64,000 nt of DNA from Prevotella sp. UBA2754 (GTDB taxonomy: Bacteria > Bacteroidota > Bacteroidia > Bacteroidales > Bacteroidaceae). The notes beneath the pieces are model-generated. The model made no database searches. It was given only the letters and a program-made list of their open reading frames with translations, and was not told where the DNA came from. Location: NCBI GenBank assembly GCA_002353295.1, contig DEJG01000026.1:306234-370233 (forward strand). Direction: 5' to 3'. Position numbers and translations under genes: made by a program. Within the stretch, counting starts at the first letter, position 1. Each line of letters starts with the position of its first letter. Positions 42,009-50,908 of this stretch are shown piece by piece.

Positions 42009-42074
42009 TCGAGCCAAAACGGGCATTGGCTCGAGCCAAACCGCGATTTGGCTCGAGCCAGATCGAGATGTGGC
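42009..42074. repeat. Three 22-bp tandem repeats with GGCTCGAGCC palindromic junctions
   Basis: Units at 42009-42030, 42031-42052 and 42053-42074 all begin TCGAGCCA and end TGGC, with variable middles. Each junction forms TGGCTCGAGCCA. They lie in the 385-bp spacer between the radical SAM gene and ftsX. The rest of the spacer holds the palindromes above and the ftsX promoter, with no gene visible. Confidence 0.75.
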
Positions 42075-42164
42075 TTTTGGCGTACCTTCTGTCTTGCACA
42101 GATTTTGGCTAAAAAAATCGTGAGAAGAGAGTAAAAGAAACAAAAAGTGAGATTTTCGTATTTT

Positions 42165-42198
42165 TTTGACGGAGATTCGGGAAAAATTCGTAAATTTG
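42165..42198 (+). promoter_or_regulatory. Promoter of the ftsX operon
   Basis: TTTG at 42165-42168 and TAAATTTG at 42191-42198, spacer 22 bp, about 34 nt before the ftsX ATG. Confidence 0.6.
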
Positions 42199-42231
42199 CA
42201 GCAAATTAGGTGTATTACGTCTAAAAAAGAA

Positions 42232-43110
42232 ATGGGAAATAAACGAAAAAAGACCCGCAGCCGCCGTGGCATGCAGGTTGTTACGCTTTGCATCAGTACC
42301 ACGATGGTATTGATTTTGTTGGGTATGGTGGTGTTTTCTGTCTTGTCGGCACGGAACCTGTCGAAGTACATGAAGGAAAATCTCACAGTTACCGTGATGT
42401 TGAAAGATTATGTGACGGTCAATCAGGCTCATCGCCTCTGTCGTGACCTGTATCATCGTCCTTATTCCCGTAATATTGACTACATCAGTAAAGAACAGGC
42501 GCAGAAAGAACAAATAAAGGAGCTGGGCAGTGACCCGTCGGAATTCTTAGGTTTTAATCCTTTCTCGGCAACACTGGAAATTCAGCTGAAATCAGATTAT
42601 GCCAACCGTGATTCCTTGAAATGGATAGTGAAGGAGATCCGTAAGGATGCACGTGTCAGTGATATTGCCTATATGGAGGACTTGGTGGATCAGGTGAACT
42701 ATAATCTGAGTCGCATCAGTATTATCCTCTTTGTTTTGGCTATCCTGCTTACCTTTGTGTCGTTCTCATTGATCAGCAATACGGTGCGGTTGAGTGTGTA
42801 TGCCCGTCGTTTCACCATTCATACCATGAAACTGGTGGGGGCATCCTGGAATTTTATTCGTCGGCCATTCCTGAAAAATGCTGTGACAGTAGGCTTGATA
42901 GCTGCTGTCTTGGCCAATTTGGTATTGGGAGCTTGCTTCTATGGTCTCTACATGACGCAGCCCGGTATTTTGTCAATCGTAGGATGGGAAGAGCTGACCT
43001 TTACGGGATGTGCCGTTTTCCTGTTTGGTATATTGATCACTTTCTTTTGCGCATGGCTGGCAGTTAATAAGTTCCTGAAGATGACGGCAGGAGAGCTTTA
43101 TAAGATTTAG
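42232..43110 (+). CDS. ftsX: Cell-division ABC permease FtsX
   Basis: I choose ATG 42232 (MGNKRKKTRSRRGMQVVTLC) because the longer frame runs through the promoter. The 292 residues contain a basic N-terminus, TM1 (about 15-37), a periplasmic domain (VTVMLKDYVTVNQAH..FNPFSATLEIQLK) and three C-terminal TMs with the FtsX LSVYARRFTIHTMKLVGASWNFIRRPF block. With FtsE it activates peptidoglycan hydrolases during division. It heads the run ftsX-DUF3098-uppP-truB-queA-folK. Confidence 0.9.
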   Translation: MGNKRKKTRSRRGMQVVTLCISTTMVLILLGMVVFSVLSARNLSKYMKENLTVTVMLKDYVTVNQAHRLCRDLYHRPYSRNIDYISKEQAQKEQIKELGSDPSEFLGFNPFSATLEIQLKSDYANRDSLKWIVKEIRKDARVSDIAYMEDLVDQVNYNLSRISIILFVLAILLTFVSFSLISNTVRLSVYARRFTIHTMKLVGASWNFIRRPFLKNAVTVGLIAAVLANLVLGACFYGLYMTQPGILSIVGWEELTFTGCAVFLFGILITFFCAWLAVNKFLKMTAGELYKI

Positions 43111-43126
43111 TTGAGAATTGAGAGTT

Positions 43127-43366
43127 ATGGATAAAAAGAATTTAGCATTTACTCGTGTCAATTATATACTGTTAGTAATAGGTATGGCGATAGTGGTATT
43201 GGGTTTTGTTCTGATGAGTGGATCTGGATCTACTGAAACGGCTTACAATCCTGATATTTTCAGTACTCGTCGTATCAAAGTGGCTCCAATGGTATGCCTC
43301 TTTGGTTTTGTTTCGATGATTTTTGCCGTGATGTATAAGTCTAAAAATCAGGGGGGAACCAAATGA
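43127..43366 (+). CDS. DUF3098 small membrane protein
   Basis: 79 residues from ATG 43127; the upstream TTG is in a heptamer repeat. Two TM helices (about 9-29 and 54-72) flank NPDIFSTRRIKVAPMVC, the hallmark of DUF3098. The function is unknown. Conserved placement between ftsX and uppP in Bacteroidetes hints at a cell-wall role. It overlaps the uppP start by 4 bp. Confidence 0.9.
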   Translation: MDKKNLAFTRVNYILLVIGMAIVVLGFVLMSGSGSTETAYNPDIFSTRRIKVAPMVCLFGFVSMIFAVMYKSKNQGGTK

Positions 43367-44220
43367 ATTGGATAGAGACGATTATCATCTCCATTGTTGA
43401 GGGACTAACGGAGTTTTTGCCTGTTTCTTCGACAGGACACATGATTATCACCCAGAACCTGTTAGGTATCCCACAGGGTGATCCCTTTGTTCATGCCTTC
43501 ACATTTATCATCCAGTTCGGTGCCATCCTTTCTGTGGTATGCCTCTATTGGAAGCAGTTCTTCCAGTTCGACCATACTCCAGCCCCCGAAGGCAGTAGCT
43601 GGTTTCAGAAGCTGAAGCATAAGTATCATTTCTACTGGTTGCTGATAGTGGGTGTGTTGCCTGCTGTCATTATCGGGTTGTTGGCAAAAAAGTCAGGACT
43701 CCTCGATTGGCTGTTGGACAGTGTGTTGGTCGTAGCCATCATGCTGGTGGTGGGTGGCATCTTCATGCTGTTCTGCGACAAACTGTTTAATAAAGGGTCT
43801 GACGACAATAAGGTTACAGAAAAGCGTGCGTTCAACATCGGCCTGTATCAGTGTATCTCCGTCATCCCCGGTGTGTCGCGTTCGATGGCAACTATCGTGG
43901 GTGGCATGACGCAGAATCTTACGCGCAAGCGCGCAGCAGAATTTTCATTCTTCCTGGCAGTGCCTACGATGGCAGGTGCTACGTTGCTCGATTTGCTCGA
44001 CTTAATGAAGGAGGAAACTTCATGGGCTACTGCTCATAACATCACGATGCTGATTTTGGGTTGTGTTGTGTCGTTCGTTGTAGCTCTTTTGGCTATGAAA
44101 TGGTTTGTGGGCTTCCTGACCAAATATGGATTCAAGGCCTTTGGCATCTATCGTATTATTGTCGGTAGTATTATCATCGTACTGCTGCTGACAGGACATT
44201 CACTTGCAATGGTTGACTGA
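43363..44220 (+). CDS. uppP: Undecaprenyl-diphosphatase
   Basis: The 285-residue polytopic membrane protein carries the two BacA/UppP motifs: EGLTEFLPVSSTGH (residues 11-24) and PGVSRSMATIVGG (near 168). It regenerates undecaprenyl phosphate for peptidoglycan and O-antigen assembly. Its stop overlaps the truB start (TGATG), showing coupling. Confidence 0.95.
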   Translation: MNWIETIIISIVEGLTEFLPVSSTGHMIITQNLLGIPQGDPFVHAFTFIIQFGAILSVVCLYWKQFFQFDHTPAPEGSSWFQKLKHKYHFYWLLIVGVLPAVIIGLLAKKSGLLDWLLDSVLVVAIMLVVGGIFMLFCDKLFNKGSDDNKVTEKRAFNIGLYQCISVIPGVSRSMATIVGGMTQNLTRKRAAEFSFFLAVPTMAGATLLDLLDLMKEETSWATAHNITMLILGCVVSFVVALLAMKWFVGFLTKYGFKAFGIYRIIVGSIIIVLLLTGHSLAMVD

Positions 44221-44924
44221 TGAATTTTACGCAGGGAGAGATTATATATATCAATAAGCCGTACAAGATGTCGTCGTTTGGCGCTTTGGCTTTTGTTCGC
44301 ACACGTATCTCCAAGAAAATAGGAGTTCGTCGGGTGAAGATAGGTCATGCAGGCACACTGGACCCACTGGCCACAGGTGTACTCGTGCTTTGTACGGGTA
44401 AGAAGACCAAAGAGATAGAACGCCTGCAATACGACACGAAAGAATATACCGCCACTCTCCAATTAGGAGCCACCACCCCGAGCTACGACATGGAACATGA
44501 GGTAGACCAGACCTATCCCACCACCCATATCACGGAACAGCTGCTTCGCAGTGTCCTCGCCGATTTTGTCGGTGAGATTCAACAGGTCCCTCCCCAGTAT
44601 TCTGCTGTAAAAATAGGCGGTAAGCGTGCATATGAATTGAAGCGGAAGGGTAATGAGGTGGATTTAGCCTCAAAACCTGTCCGTATCGATGAACTGGAAC
44701 TGACATCCTATGATGAGGCGTTGAAACAGGCATCCATCCGTGTGGTATGCGGAAAAGGAACTTATATACGCTCATTGGCACGTGACATTGGCGAGGCCTT
44801 AGGAAGTGGTGCCTATCTGACAGCTCTTTGCAGAACAAAAGTGGGTGACATCCGTTTAGAAGACTGTATAGAGATAGACACTTTTCAACAGTGGTTAGAC
44901 GCTCAACAGATAGAACAATCGTAA
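44220..44924 (+). CDS. truB: tRNA pseudouridine-55 synthase
   Basis: The 234-residue enzyme has the catalytic aspartate in GHAGTLDPLATGVLVLCTG, the VPPQYSAVKIGGKRAYELKR motif, and ends near GDIRLEDCIEI, without an added PUA domain, as in other Bacteroidetes TruB. It modifies U55 in the T arm of tRNAs. Confidence 0.95.
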   Translation: MNFTQGEIIYINKPYKMSSFGALAFVRTRISKKIGVRRVKIGHAGTLDPLATGVLVLCTGKKTKEIERLQYDTKEYTATLQLGATTPSYDMEHEVDQTYPTTHITEQLLRSVLADFVGEIQQVPPQYSAVKIGGKRAYELKRKGNEVDLASKPVRIDELELTSYDEALKQASIRVVCGKGTYIRSLARDIGEALGSGAYLTALCRTKVGDIRLEDCIEIDTFQQWLDAQQIEQS

Positions 44925-44943
44925 TCATAAAAACGAAATATTA

Positions 44944-46078
44944 ATGAAACTTTCACAATTCAAATTCAAACTGCCAGAGGCCCAAGTGGCATTAGAACCG
45001 CCTCATAAAACGTTTGAGAACGAAGATGGAACTGTAGAAAAAATCTATCGTCGTGATGAATGCAAACTAATGGTGTTGCATAGGAAAAGTCAGACTATAG
45101 AACTGTTTCAGAAAGATGATAATGGGCAGGATACTGACCAGCCTCTATTGTTTCGAGATATAGTCAACTACTTTGAAGAAGGTGATACTTTGGTGCTTAA
45201 CGACACGAAGGTGTTTCCTGCCCGTCTGTTTGGCACCAAGGAAAAAACAGATGCAAAGATAGAGGTGTTCCTGCTGCGTGAACTCAATGAGGAGTTGCGC
45301 CTGTGGGATGTCCTGGTTGAGCCTGCTCGCAAAATCCGTATAGGCAATAAGTTGTTTTTTGACGAGGACGGACCCATGGTTGCTGAGGTCATAGATAATA
45401 CAACAAGCCGAGGTCGCACACTTCGCTTCCTCTATGATTGTCCGCATGATGAATTCAAACAAGAGCTCTTTGCGTTAGGTTCGGCGCCAGTGCCTCGTTA
45501 TATCATTGACAAGCGTGAGGTGTCAAAAGATGATATGGAGAACTTCCAGACGATCTTTGCCAAGAACGAAGGGGCTGTCACTGCACCGGCAACAGGATTG
45601 CATTTTAGCCGTGAACTGATGAAACGCCTGGAGATTCGAGGCGTGGATTTTTCCTATATCACCGTGCACTGTGGACTGGGATGCTTTGACCCTATCGAGG
45701 TGGAGGATCTCACGAAGCATAAGATGAGCTCCGAACAAATCAAGGTGAAAGACGATGCTTGCCAGATTGTGAACAAAGCCAAGGAAAACGGTCGTCGTGT
45801 CTGTGTCGTAGGTGTCAGTACGCTCCGAGCCACAGAAACAGCTGTAGGCACCGACGGGTTGTTGAAGGAGTTTGACGGGTGGACTAATAAATTTATTTTC
45901 CCTCCATACGACTTCAGCTTTGCTAACACGCTGATAGCTAATTTCTATCATCCAGAGTCAACGATGATGATGGCCACTGCCGCCTTTGGTGGCTATGAGC
46001 TTGTTTACGAGGCTTATGAGAAGGCTGTTGAAAATGGCTTTATGTTCGGTTGTTATGGTGATGCAATGTTGATACTCG

Positions 46079-46086
<8 letters not shown>
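44944..46086 (+). CDS. queA: S-adenosylmethionine:tRNA ribosyltransferase-isomerase
   Basis: The 380-residue protein has QueA blocks: DTLVLNDTKVFPARLFG, VLVEPARKIRIG, the GAVTAPATGLHFSRELM box and the C-terminal YPP-type segment FIFPPYDFSFANTLIANFYHPESTMMM. It converts preQ1-tRNA to epoxyqueuosine-tRNA. It is somewhat longer than the roughly 350-residue norm because of an N-terminal insertion around residues 25-60. It overlaps folK by 8 bp. Confidence 0.94.
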
Positions 46087-46516
<430 letters not shown>

Positions 46517-46527
46517 AGCAACACATT

Positions 46528-48000
46528 ATGAAGAAACTACTTTTAACTCTCGTTACAGCCTTGACTGTCAGTCTTGGCGCACAGGCTGACAACCCCTATA
46601 AGAAGTACACGGAGAAACTTCCTTTCAGCATGCCTGAGGTGATGGCTCCCGTTATTCCCGACTATCAGGTGAAACTGACCGATTTCGGTGGGGTGGGTGA
46701 TGGTATCACTCTCAATACCGAGGCATTTGCCAAGGCTATTGATGCACTGAGCAAGAAGGGTGGTGGCAAACTCGTGGTACCGCAGGGCGTGTGGCATACG
46801 GGACCTATCGTCTTGAAGAGTAACATCGAACTCCATCTCAAAGCAGGAGCCGTGATTCTTTTTGCAGCAGACGAAACACTCTATCCTATCATAGAAACAT
46901 CCTTCGAGGGCTTGGATACCCGTCGTCTCCAATCACCTATTTATGCGAAGGGTGCTTCCAATATTGCTATTACAGGTAAAGGTGTGATCGATGGCAATGG
47001 ACAGTATTGGCGTCCTGTCAAGAAAGGCAAGGTGACTGCCAGTCATTGGAAATCACTGCTTGCTATTCCCGGCTCTCAGGAAATGAAAAAAGACTATTGG
47101 GTGCCCTCTGCCGGTTATGCTAAGGGCGAGCGGGGTGCCAATATGAATGTGCCTAATGCAAAGACAGAAGAAGAATGGAATGCCATCAAGCGTTTCCTGC
47201 GCCCGGTAATGATTTCGCTCGTTCAGTGCAAGAATGTCATGCTCAAGGGTGTTATCTTCCAGAATTCTCCCGCTTGGAATCTACATCCTTTGATGTGCGA
47301 GAACGTCATCATCGATCAGGTGTTGGTGCGTAATCCCAGCTATGCACAGAATGGTGACGCACTCGACCTGGAGTCATGCAAGAACGCATTGATTGTCAAT
47401 TCGCGTTTTGATGCCGGCGACGATGGCATCTGCATCAAGAGCGGTAAGGATGCCGACGGTCGACGTCGCGGCATCCCATGTGAGAATGTGGTTGTTGACG
47501 GTTGCACCGTTTTTGCCGGTCATGGCGGTTTTGTAGTAGGTTCAGAGATGAGTGGCGGTGTGAAGAATATCCTTGTGGAAAACTGCCAGTTCCTGGGTAC
47601 GGATGTAGGACTGCGTTTCAAGTCAACGCGTGGTCGTGGCGGTATCGTGGAGAATATATATATTAATAAGGTGTCGATGACCGATATCAAGACCGATGCC
47701 ATCACCTTCAATATGTACTATGGTGGAAAATCAGTAGCGGAGATGCTGGCTGACGGTGACAATCCAGACAATACCACCAAAATGCCAGTGACGGAAGAGA
47801 CACCTATCTTCCGCAATATCGATATCAAGGATTGTGTCTGCAATGGTGCCGGACGTGCTATGGAGTTCAACGGTCTGCCTGAAATGCCTATCGACGGTAT
47901 CACATTGGAGAATCTCACCATCCTGGCCAAGAAAGACGCTGTGTTCACCAACTGTGTGAACATCAAGAAGAAGAATGTGAATATTGCTATTCAGAAATAG
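46528..48000 (+). CDS. Glycoside hydrolase family 28 (polygalacturonase-type), secreted
   Basis: 490 residues with a signal peptide (MKKLLLTLVTALTVSLGAQA) and the right-handed beta-helix of GH28. Catalytic blocks are NGDALD (near 274), GDDGICIKSG with the Asp pair (near 297), GHGGFVVGSEMSGG (near 331) and RFKSTRGRGG (near 362), corresponding to the NTD, DD, GHG and RIK motifs. It cleaves pectic galacturonan or rhamnogalacturonan linkages, so the organism can probably use pectin. No SusCD or sulfatase/lyase neighbours exist in this window. It follows folK by 11 bp. Confidence 0.93.
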   Translation: MKKLLLTLVTALTVSLGAQADNPYKKYTEKLPFSMPEVMAPVIPDYQVKLTDFGGVGDGITLNTEAFAKAIDALSKKGGGKLVVPQGVWHTGPIVLKSNIELHLKAGAVILFAADETLYPIIETSFEGLDTRRLQSPIYAKGASNIAITGKGVIDGNGQYWRPVKKGKVTASHWKSLLAIPGSQEMKKDYWVPSAGYAKGERGANMNVPNAKTEEEWNAIKRFLRPVMISLVQCKNVMLKGVIFQNSPAWNLHPLMCENVIIDQVLVRNPSYAQNGDALDLESCKNALIVNSRFDAGDDGICIKSGKDADGRRRGIPCENVVVDGCTVFAGHGGFVVGSEMSGGVKNILVENCQFLGTDVGLRFKSTRGRGGIVENIYINKVSMTDIKTDAITFNMYYGGKSVAEMLADGDNPDNTTKMPVTEETPIFRNIDIKDCVCNGAGRAMEFNGLPEMPIDGITLENLTILAKKDAVFTNCVNIKKKNVNIAIQK

Positions 48001-48013
48001 GAAATAAAAAAAA

Positions 48014-48047
48014 GAAAAGCCTCGCAACTTGCGAGGCTTTTTCTTTT
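48014..48047. terminator. Bidirectional terminator between GH28 gene and rpsO
   Basis: AGCCTCGCA/TGCGAGGCT stem with a 3-nt loop (48018-48038), A-run before and T-run after, between convergent genes. Confidence 0.9.
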
Positions 48048-48051
48048 TGTC

Positions 48052-48321
48052 TTATTTACGCAGACCGAGAGACTTAATCAGTTCACGATAGCGATTGATG
48101 TCTTTGTTGTAGAGATACTTGAGGAGCTTACGACGCTTACCTACCATCATGGTCAGTGAACGGGCAGTACCGAAGTCCTTGTGGTTCTTCTTCAGGTGCT
48201 CAGTCAGGTGCTGAATACGATAGGTGAACAGTGCAACCTGGCTCTCTACTGAACCAGTGTCAGTTGCAGTCTTACCATACTTCTCAAAGATCTCTTTCTT
48301 TTTAGCTTGATCTAAATACAT
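48052..48321 (-). CDS. rpsO: 30S ribosomal protein S15
   Basis: 89 residues, full length: MYLDQAKKKEIFEKYGKTATDTGSVESQVALFTYRIQHLTEHLKKNHKDFGTARSLTMMVGKRRKLLKYLYNKDINRYRELIKSLGLRK in family terms, with the conserved DTGSVESQVA block and the HxxDxxxxRSL type rRNA-binding segment. It binds 16S rRNA early in small-subunit assembly. A leader of about 85 nt precedes it. Confidence 0.96.
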   Translation of the reverse strand: MYLDQAKKKEIFEKYGKTATDTGSVESQVALFTYRIQHLTEHLKKNHKDFGTARSLTMMVGKRRKLLKYLYNKDINRYRELIKSLGLRK

Positions 48322-48404
48322 AGTTTTGATGAATTAAATTGTTAATATTATACATCCTTCTGATGCCTGCCGTCCTCATCACAGACGGGGTACATCGTCA
48401 AATG
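48322..48404 (-). promoter_or_regulatory. rpsO 5' leader with hairpin, candidate S15 autoregulatory element
   Basis: In the minus-strand transcript CCGTC pairs with GACGG around TGTGATGAG (48368-48386 region). S15 represses its own translation in several bacteria through leader structures, but those structures are not conserved, so this is only a candidate. Confidence 0.35.
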
Positions 48405-48405
48405 C

Positions 48406-48474
48406 GGGTGCAAAATTACTATATTTTTTCGAAATAACAAACTTTTCTCAGAAAAAAGTAGTAATTTTGCACCC
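48406..48474. promoter_or_regulatory. Mirror-image divergent promoters of rpsO and typA
   Basis: GGGTGCAAAATTACTA (48406-48421) and its exact reverse complement (48459-48474) each hold a TAATTTTG -7 box: minus 48418-48411 for rpsO and plus 48462-48469 for typA. The rpsO promoter is complete, with minus TTTG at 48441-48438 and 19 bp spacing. The typA -33 is weak. Confidence 0.7.
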
Positions 48475-48494
48475 AAATTAATAAGGAAAAGAAC

Positions 48495-50297
48495 ATGCAG
48501 GATATACGTAACATTGCGATTATCGCACACGTAGACCACGGAAAGACTACACTCGTGGACAAAATGATGCTTGCAGGAAATCTGTTCCGTGAGGGTCAGG
48601 ACCTGTCAAGTCAAGTGTTGGATGCTAACGATTTGGAACGCGAGCGTGGCATCACTATTCTTTCGAAGAACGTAAGCATTAATTGGAAAGGTACCAAAAT
48701 TAATATTATTGATACTCCGGGACACTCTGATTTCGGCGGCGAAGTAGAGCGTGTGCTCAATATGGCAGACGGCTGTCTGTTGTTGGTCGATGCTTTTGAA
48801 GGACCGATGCCCCAAACACGTTTCGTTTTGCAGAAGGCCTTGCAGATTGGTCTGAAACCCATTGTGGTGGTTAACAAGGTGGACAAACCCAACTGTCGTC
48901 CGGAGGAGGTGTACGAAATGGTGTTCGACCTCATGTTTGCCCTTGATGCAACGGAAGACCAGCTCGACTTCCCTGTGGTCTATGGCTCGGCTAAAAGCGG
49001 ATGGATGGGTGAAGACTGGCAGAAACCTACCAATGATATTACCTATCTGTTGGATAAAATAGTAGAGGTGATACCGGCTCCCCAGCAGTTGGAGGGTACT
49101 CCCCAGATGCTCATCACCTCACTCGACTATTCAAGCTATACAGGGCGTATTGCCGTAGGACGCGTACATCGTGGCTCTCTGAAGGACGGACAGCAGGTTA
49201 CCATCGCCCATCGCGACGGCTCTATGGAGAAGACGAAAATCAAGGAACTGCATACCTTCGACGGTATGGGTCATGTGCGTACCGAACAGGTGGACTGTGG
49301 CGATATCTGTGCTGTCATCGGACTGGAGAAATTCGAAATCGGTGACACCATCTGCGATGCCGAGAATCCTGAACCGCTGCCTCCCATCGCTATCGACGAG
49401 CCTACGATGTCGATGCTCTTTACCATCAACGACTCTCCGTTCTTTGGTAAAGAGGGTAAGTTCGTTACTTCCCGCCATATCAACGACAGACTGGAGAAGG
49501 AGTTGGAGAAGAACCTCGCTCTGCGTGTAGCACCCTTCGAGGATTCTACCGACCGTTGGATTGTTTCCGGTCGTGGCGTGCTCCATCTTTCCGTACTGAT
49601 CGAAACCATGCGCCGCGAGGGTTATGAGTTGCAGGTAGGTCAGCCACAGGTTATCTATAAGGAGATTGACGGTGTGAAGTGTGAACCCATCGAGGAACTC
49701 ACTATTAATGTTCCTGAGGAGTTTGCTTCCAAGATGATAGATATGGTGACCCGCCGTAAGGGTGAGATGACCTCGATGGAGAGTCAGGGCGAGCGTACCA
49801 ACATCGAGTTTAACATTCCTTCGCGTGGTATCATCGGACTCCGTACCAACGTATTGACAGCCTCGCAGGGAGAAGCCATCATGGCCCATCGCTTCAAAGA
49901 ATATCAGCCCTATAAGGGCGATATCGAACGCCGTGTCAACGGTTCTATGATAGCCCTCGAGACAGGTACTGCCTTTGCTTATTCTATTGATAAACTGCAG
50001 GACCGTGGTAAGTTCTTCATCGACCCGGGTGAGGAAGTCTATATGGGTCAGGTGGTCGGCGAACACGTACACGACAACGACCTCGTGGTTAACGTAGCCA
50101 AAGCTAAACAGCTCACCAATGTGCGTGCCTCAGGTACCGACGATAAAGCCCGCATCATTCCCAAGACCGTTATGTCATTAGAGGAATGTCTGGAATACAT
50201 CAAGGAAGACGAGCTGGTGGAGGTGACTCCCCAATCCATGCGTATGCGTAAGATTATCCTTGACCACGATCAGCGCAAGAAGGCTAACAAACAGTGA
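48495..50297 (+). CDS. typA: Ribosome-associated GTPase TypA/BipA
   Basis: The 600-residue translational GTPase has G1 AHVDHGKTTLVD, G2 RERGITI, G3 DTPGHSDFGGEVERV, G4 NKVDKPN and the BipA-specific C-terminal region (RGIIGLRTNVLTASQGEAIMAHRF..VNGSMIALETGTAFAYSIDKLQDRGKFFIDPGEEVYMGQVVGEH). It acts in late 50S assembly and stress adaptation. Divergent from rpsO. Confidence 0.96.
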   Translation: MQDIRNIAIIAHVDHGKTTLVDKMMLAGNLFREGQDLSSQVLDANDLERERGITILSKNVSINWKGTKINIIDTPGHSDFGGEVERVLNMADGCLLLVDAFEGPMPQTRFVLQKALQIGLKPIVVVNKVDKPNCRPEEVYEMVFDLMFALDATEDQLDFPVVYGSAKSGWMGEDWQKPTNDITYLLDKIVEVIPAPQQLEGTPQMLITSLDYSSYTGRIAVGRVHRGSLKDGQQVTIAHRDGSMEKTKIKELHTFDGMGHVRTEQVDCGDICAVIGLEKFEIGDTICDAENPEPLPPIAIDEPTMSMLFTINDSPFFGKEGKFVTSRHINDRLEKELEKNLALRVAPFEDSTDRWIVSGRGVLHLSVLIETMRREGYELQVGQPQVIYKEIDGVKCEPIEELTINVPEEFASKMIDMVTRRKGEMTSMESQGERTNIEFNIPSRGIIGLRTNVLTASQGEAIMAHRFKEYQPYKGDIERRVNGSMIALETGTAFAYSIDKLQDRGKFFIDPGEEVYMGQVVGEHVHDNDLVVNVAKAKQLTNVRASGTDDKARIIPKTVMSLEECLEYIKEDELVEVTPQSMRMRKIILDHDQRKKANKQ

Positions 50298-50350
50298 TTA
50301 CCGAAAACACTGTTTGGAATAGCTTGTTAAATATTTTTCTCTTATCTTAT

Positions 50351-50397
50351 CGCTCCAAGCCTTTCTAAAGGAGAGGGTTGGAGCGAAGTTTTGTTCT
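50351..50397 (+). terminator. Probable terminator of typA
   Basis: CGCTCCAA (50351-50358) pairs with TTGGAGCG (50378-50385), followed by a T-rich tract (AAGTTTTGTTCTT). Confidence 0.65.
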
Positions 50398-50564
50398 TGC
50401 TGTTATAATTTTAAGAGCCTTGGCAGGAGTCAACGTATTTCAGGCTAAGACAGACCGTGCTTTGCTAAGTCATTTGTCCCATCCTTTTAGTTTAGACAGC
50501 AGGCGAAAAAGTATTATTCCGAAGAATTTGCACGGAAACACATTGTTTTTTGGAAACATTTTCG

Positions 50565-50572
50565 TAATTTTG
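50565..50572 (+). promoter_or_regulatory. -7 box upstream of the structured RNA and mod-res operon
   Basis: TAATTTTG with a weak ATTG at 50542-50545 as -33 (19 bp). It would start a transcript of about 330 nt before the mod ATG that contains the folded region. Confidence 0.5.
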
Positions 50573-50674
50573 CAGTTGCATTGTAATGCTATGGCATTCA
50601 TGGTGAAGAGGCGGCATGTGTGCAGGCTTCGTATTTTTGAGGGTAAAACATAGCGTTTGCTATTTATTCTAAAA

Positions 50675-50880
50675 ACGTCCTTGAAACTTGGCGGTGGAAA
50701 GGTGACGATATATGAGGAATAAATAAGCGAGCGTTCGCGATAGCGTGGACGTTCTGCTTGTCTTCATATATCAGGTTTCCGCCAAGTACCTAAGGACGTA
50801 GATGAGCAACAAAGAATGTCTGCGCTTCTGCGTCTCTACCGGTTAGGTACTTGTCGATAAACCTACATGTTTTTAGGTAG
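50675..50880 (+). ncRNA. Strongly structured intergenic RNA candidate upstream of the type III R-M genes
   Basis: Three perfectly paired helices are stacked: ACGTCCTT (50675-50682) with AAGGACGT (50792-50799), ACTTGGCGG (50686-50694) with CCGCCAAGT (50779-50787) and GATATATGA (50707-50715) with TCATATATC (50764-50772). A competing perfect helix joins AAGTACCTAA (50784-50793) to TTAGGTACTT (50843-50852) and is incompatible with the outer two. A small ACCTA/TAGGT hairpin follows (50861-50878). I could not assign it to 6S, SRP, RNase P, tmRNA or any riboswitch class I know. It could be a leader switch for mod-res, an independent small RNA, or a DNA-level element. Confidence 0.55.
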
Positions 50881-50908
50881 TGGCGATGCTCTAAAAACAT
50901 AGCGATCT

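Noticed and set aside
42009..42074. CRISPR array
   Set aside because: Only three 22-bp units directly abutting without unique spacers, and no cas genes nearby.
50378..50653. 91-codon ORF between typA and mod
   Set aside because: It starts at a TTG inside the terminator stem, spans a promoter-like -7 box, and its sequence resembles no protein family.
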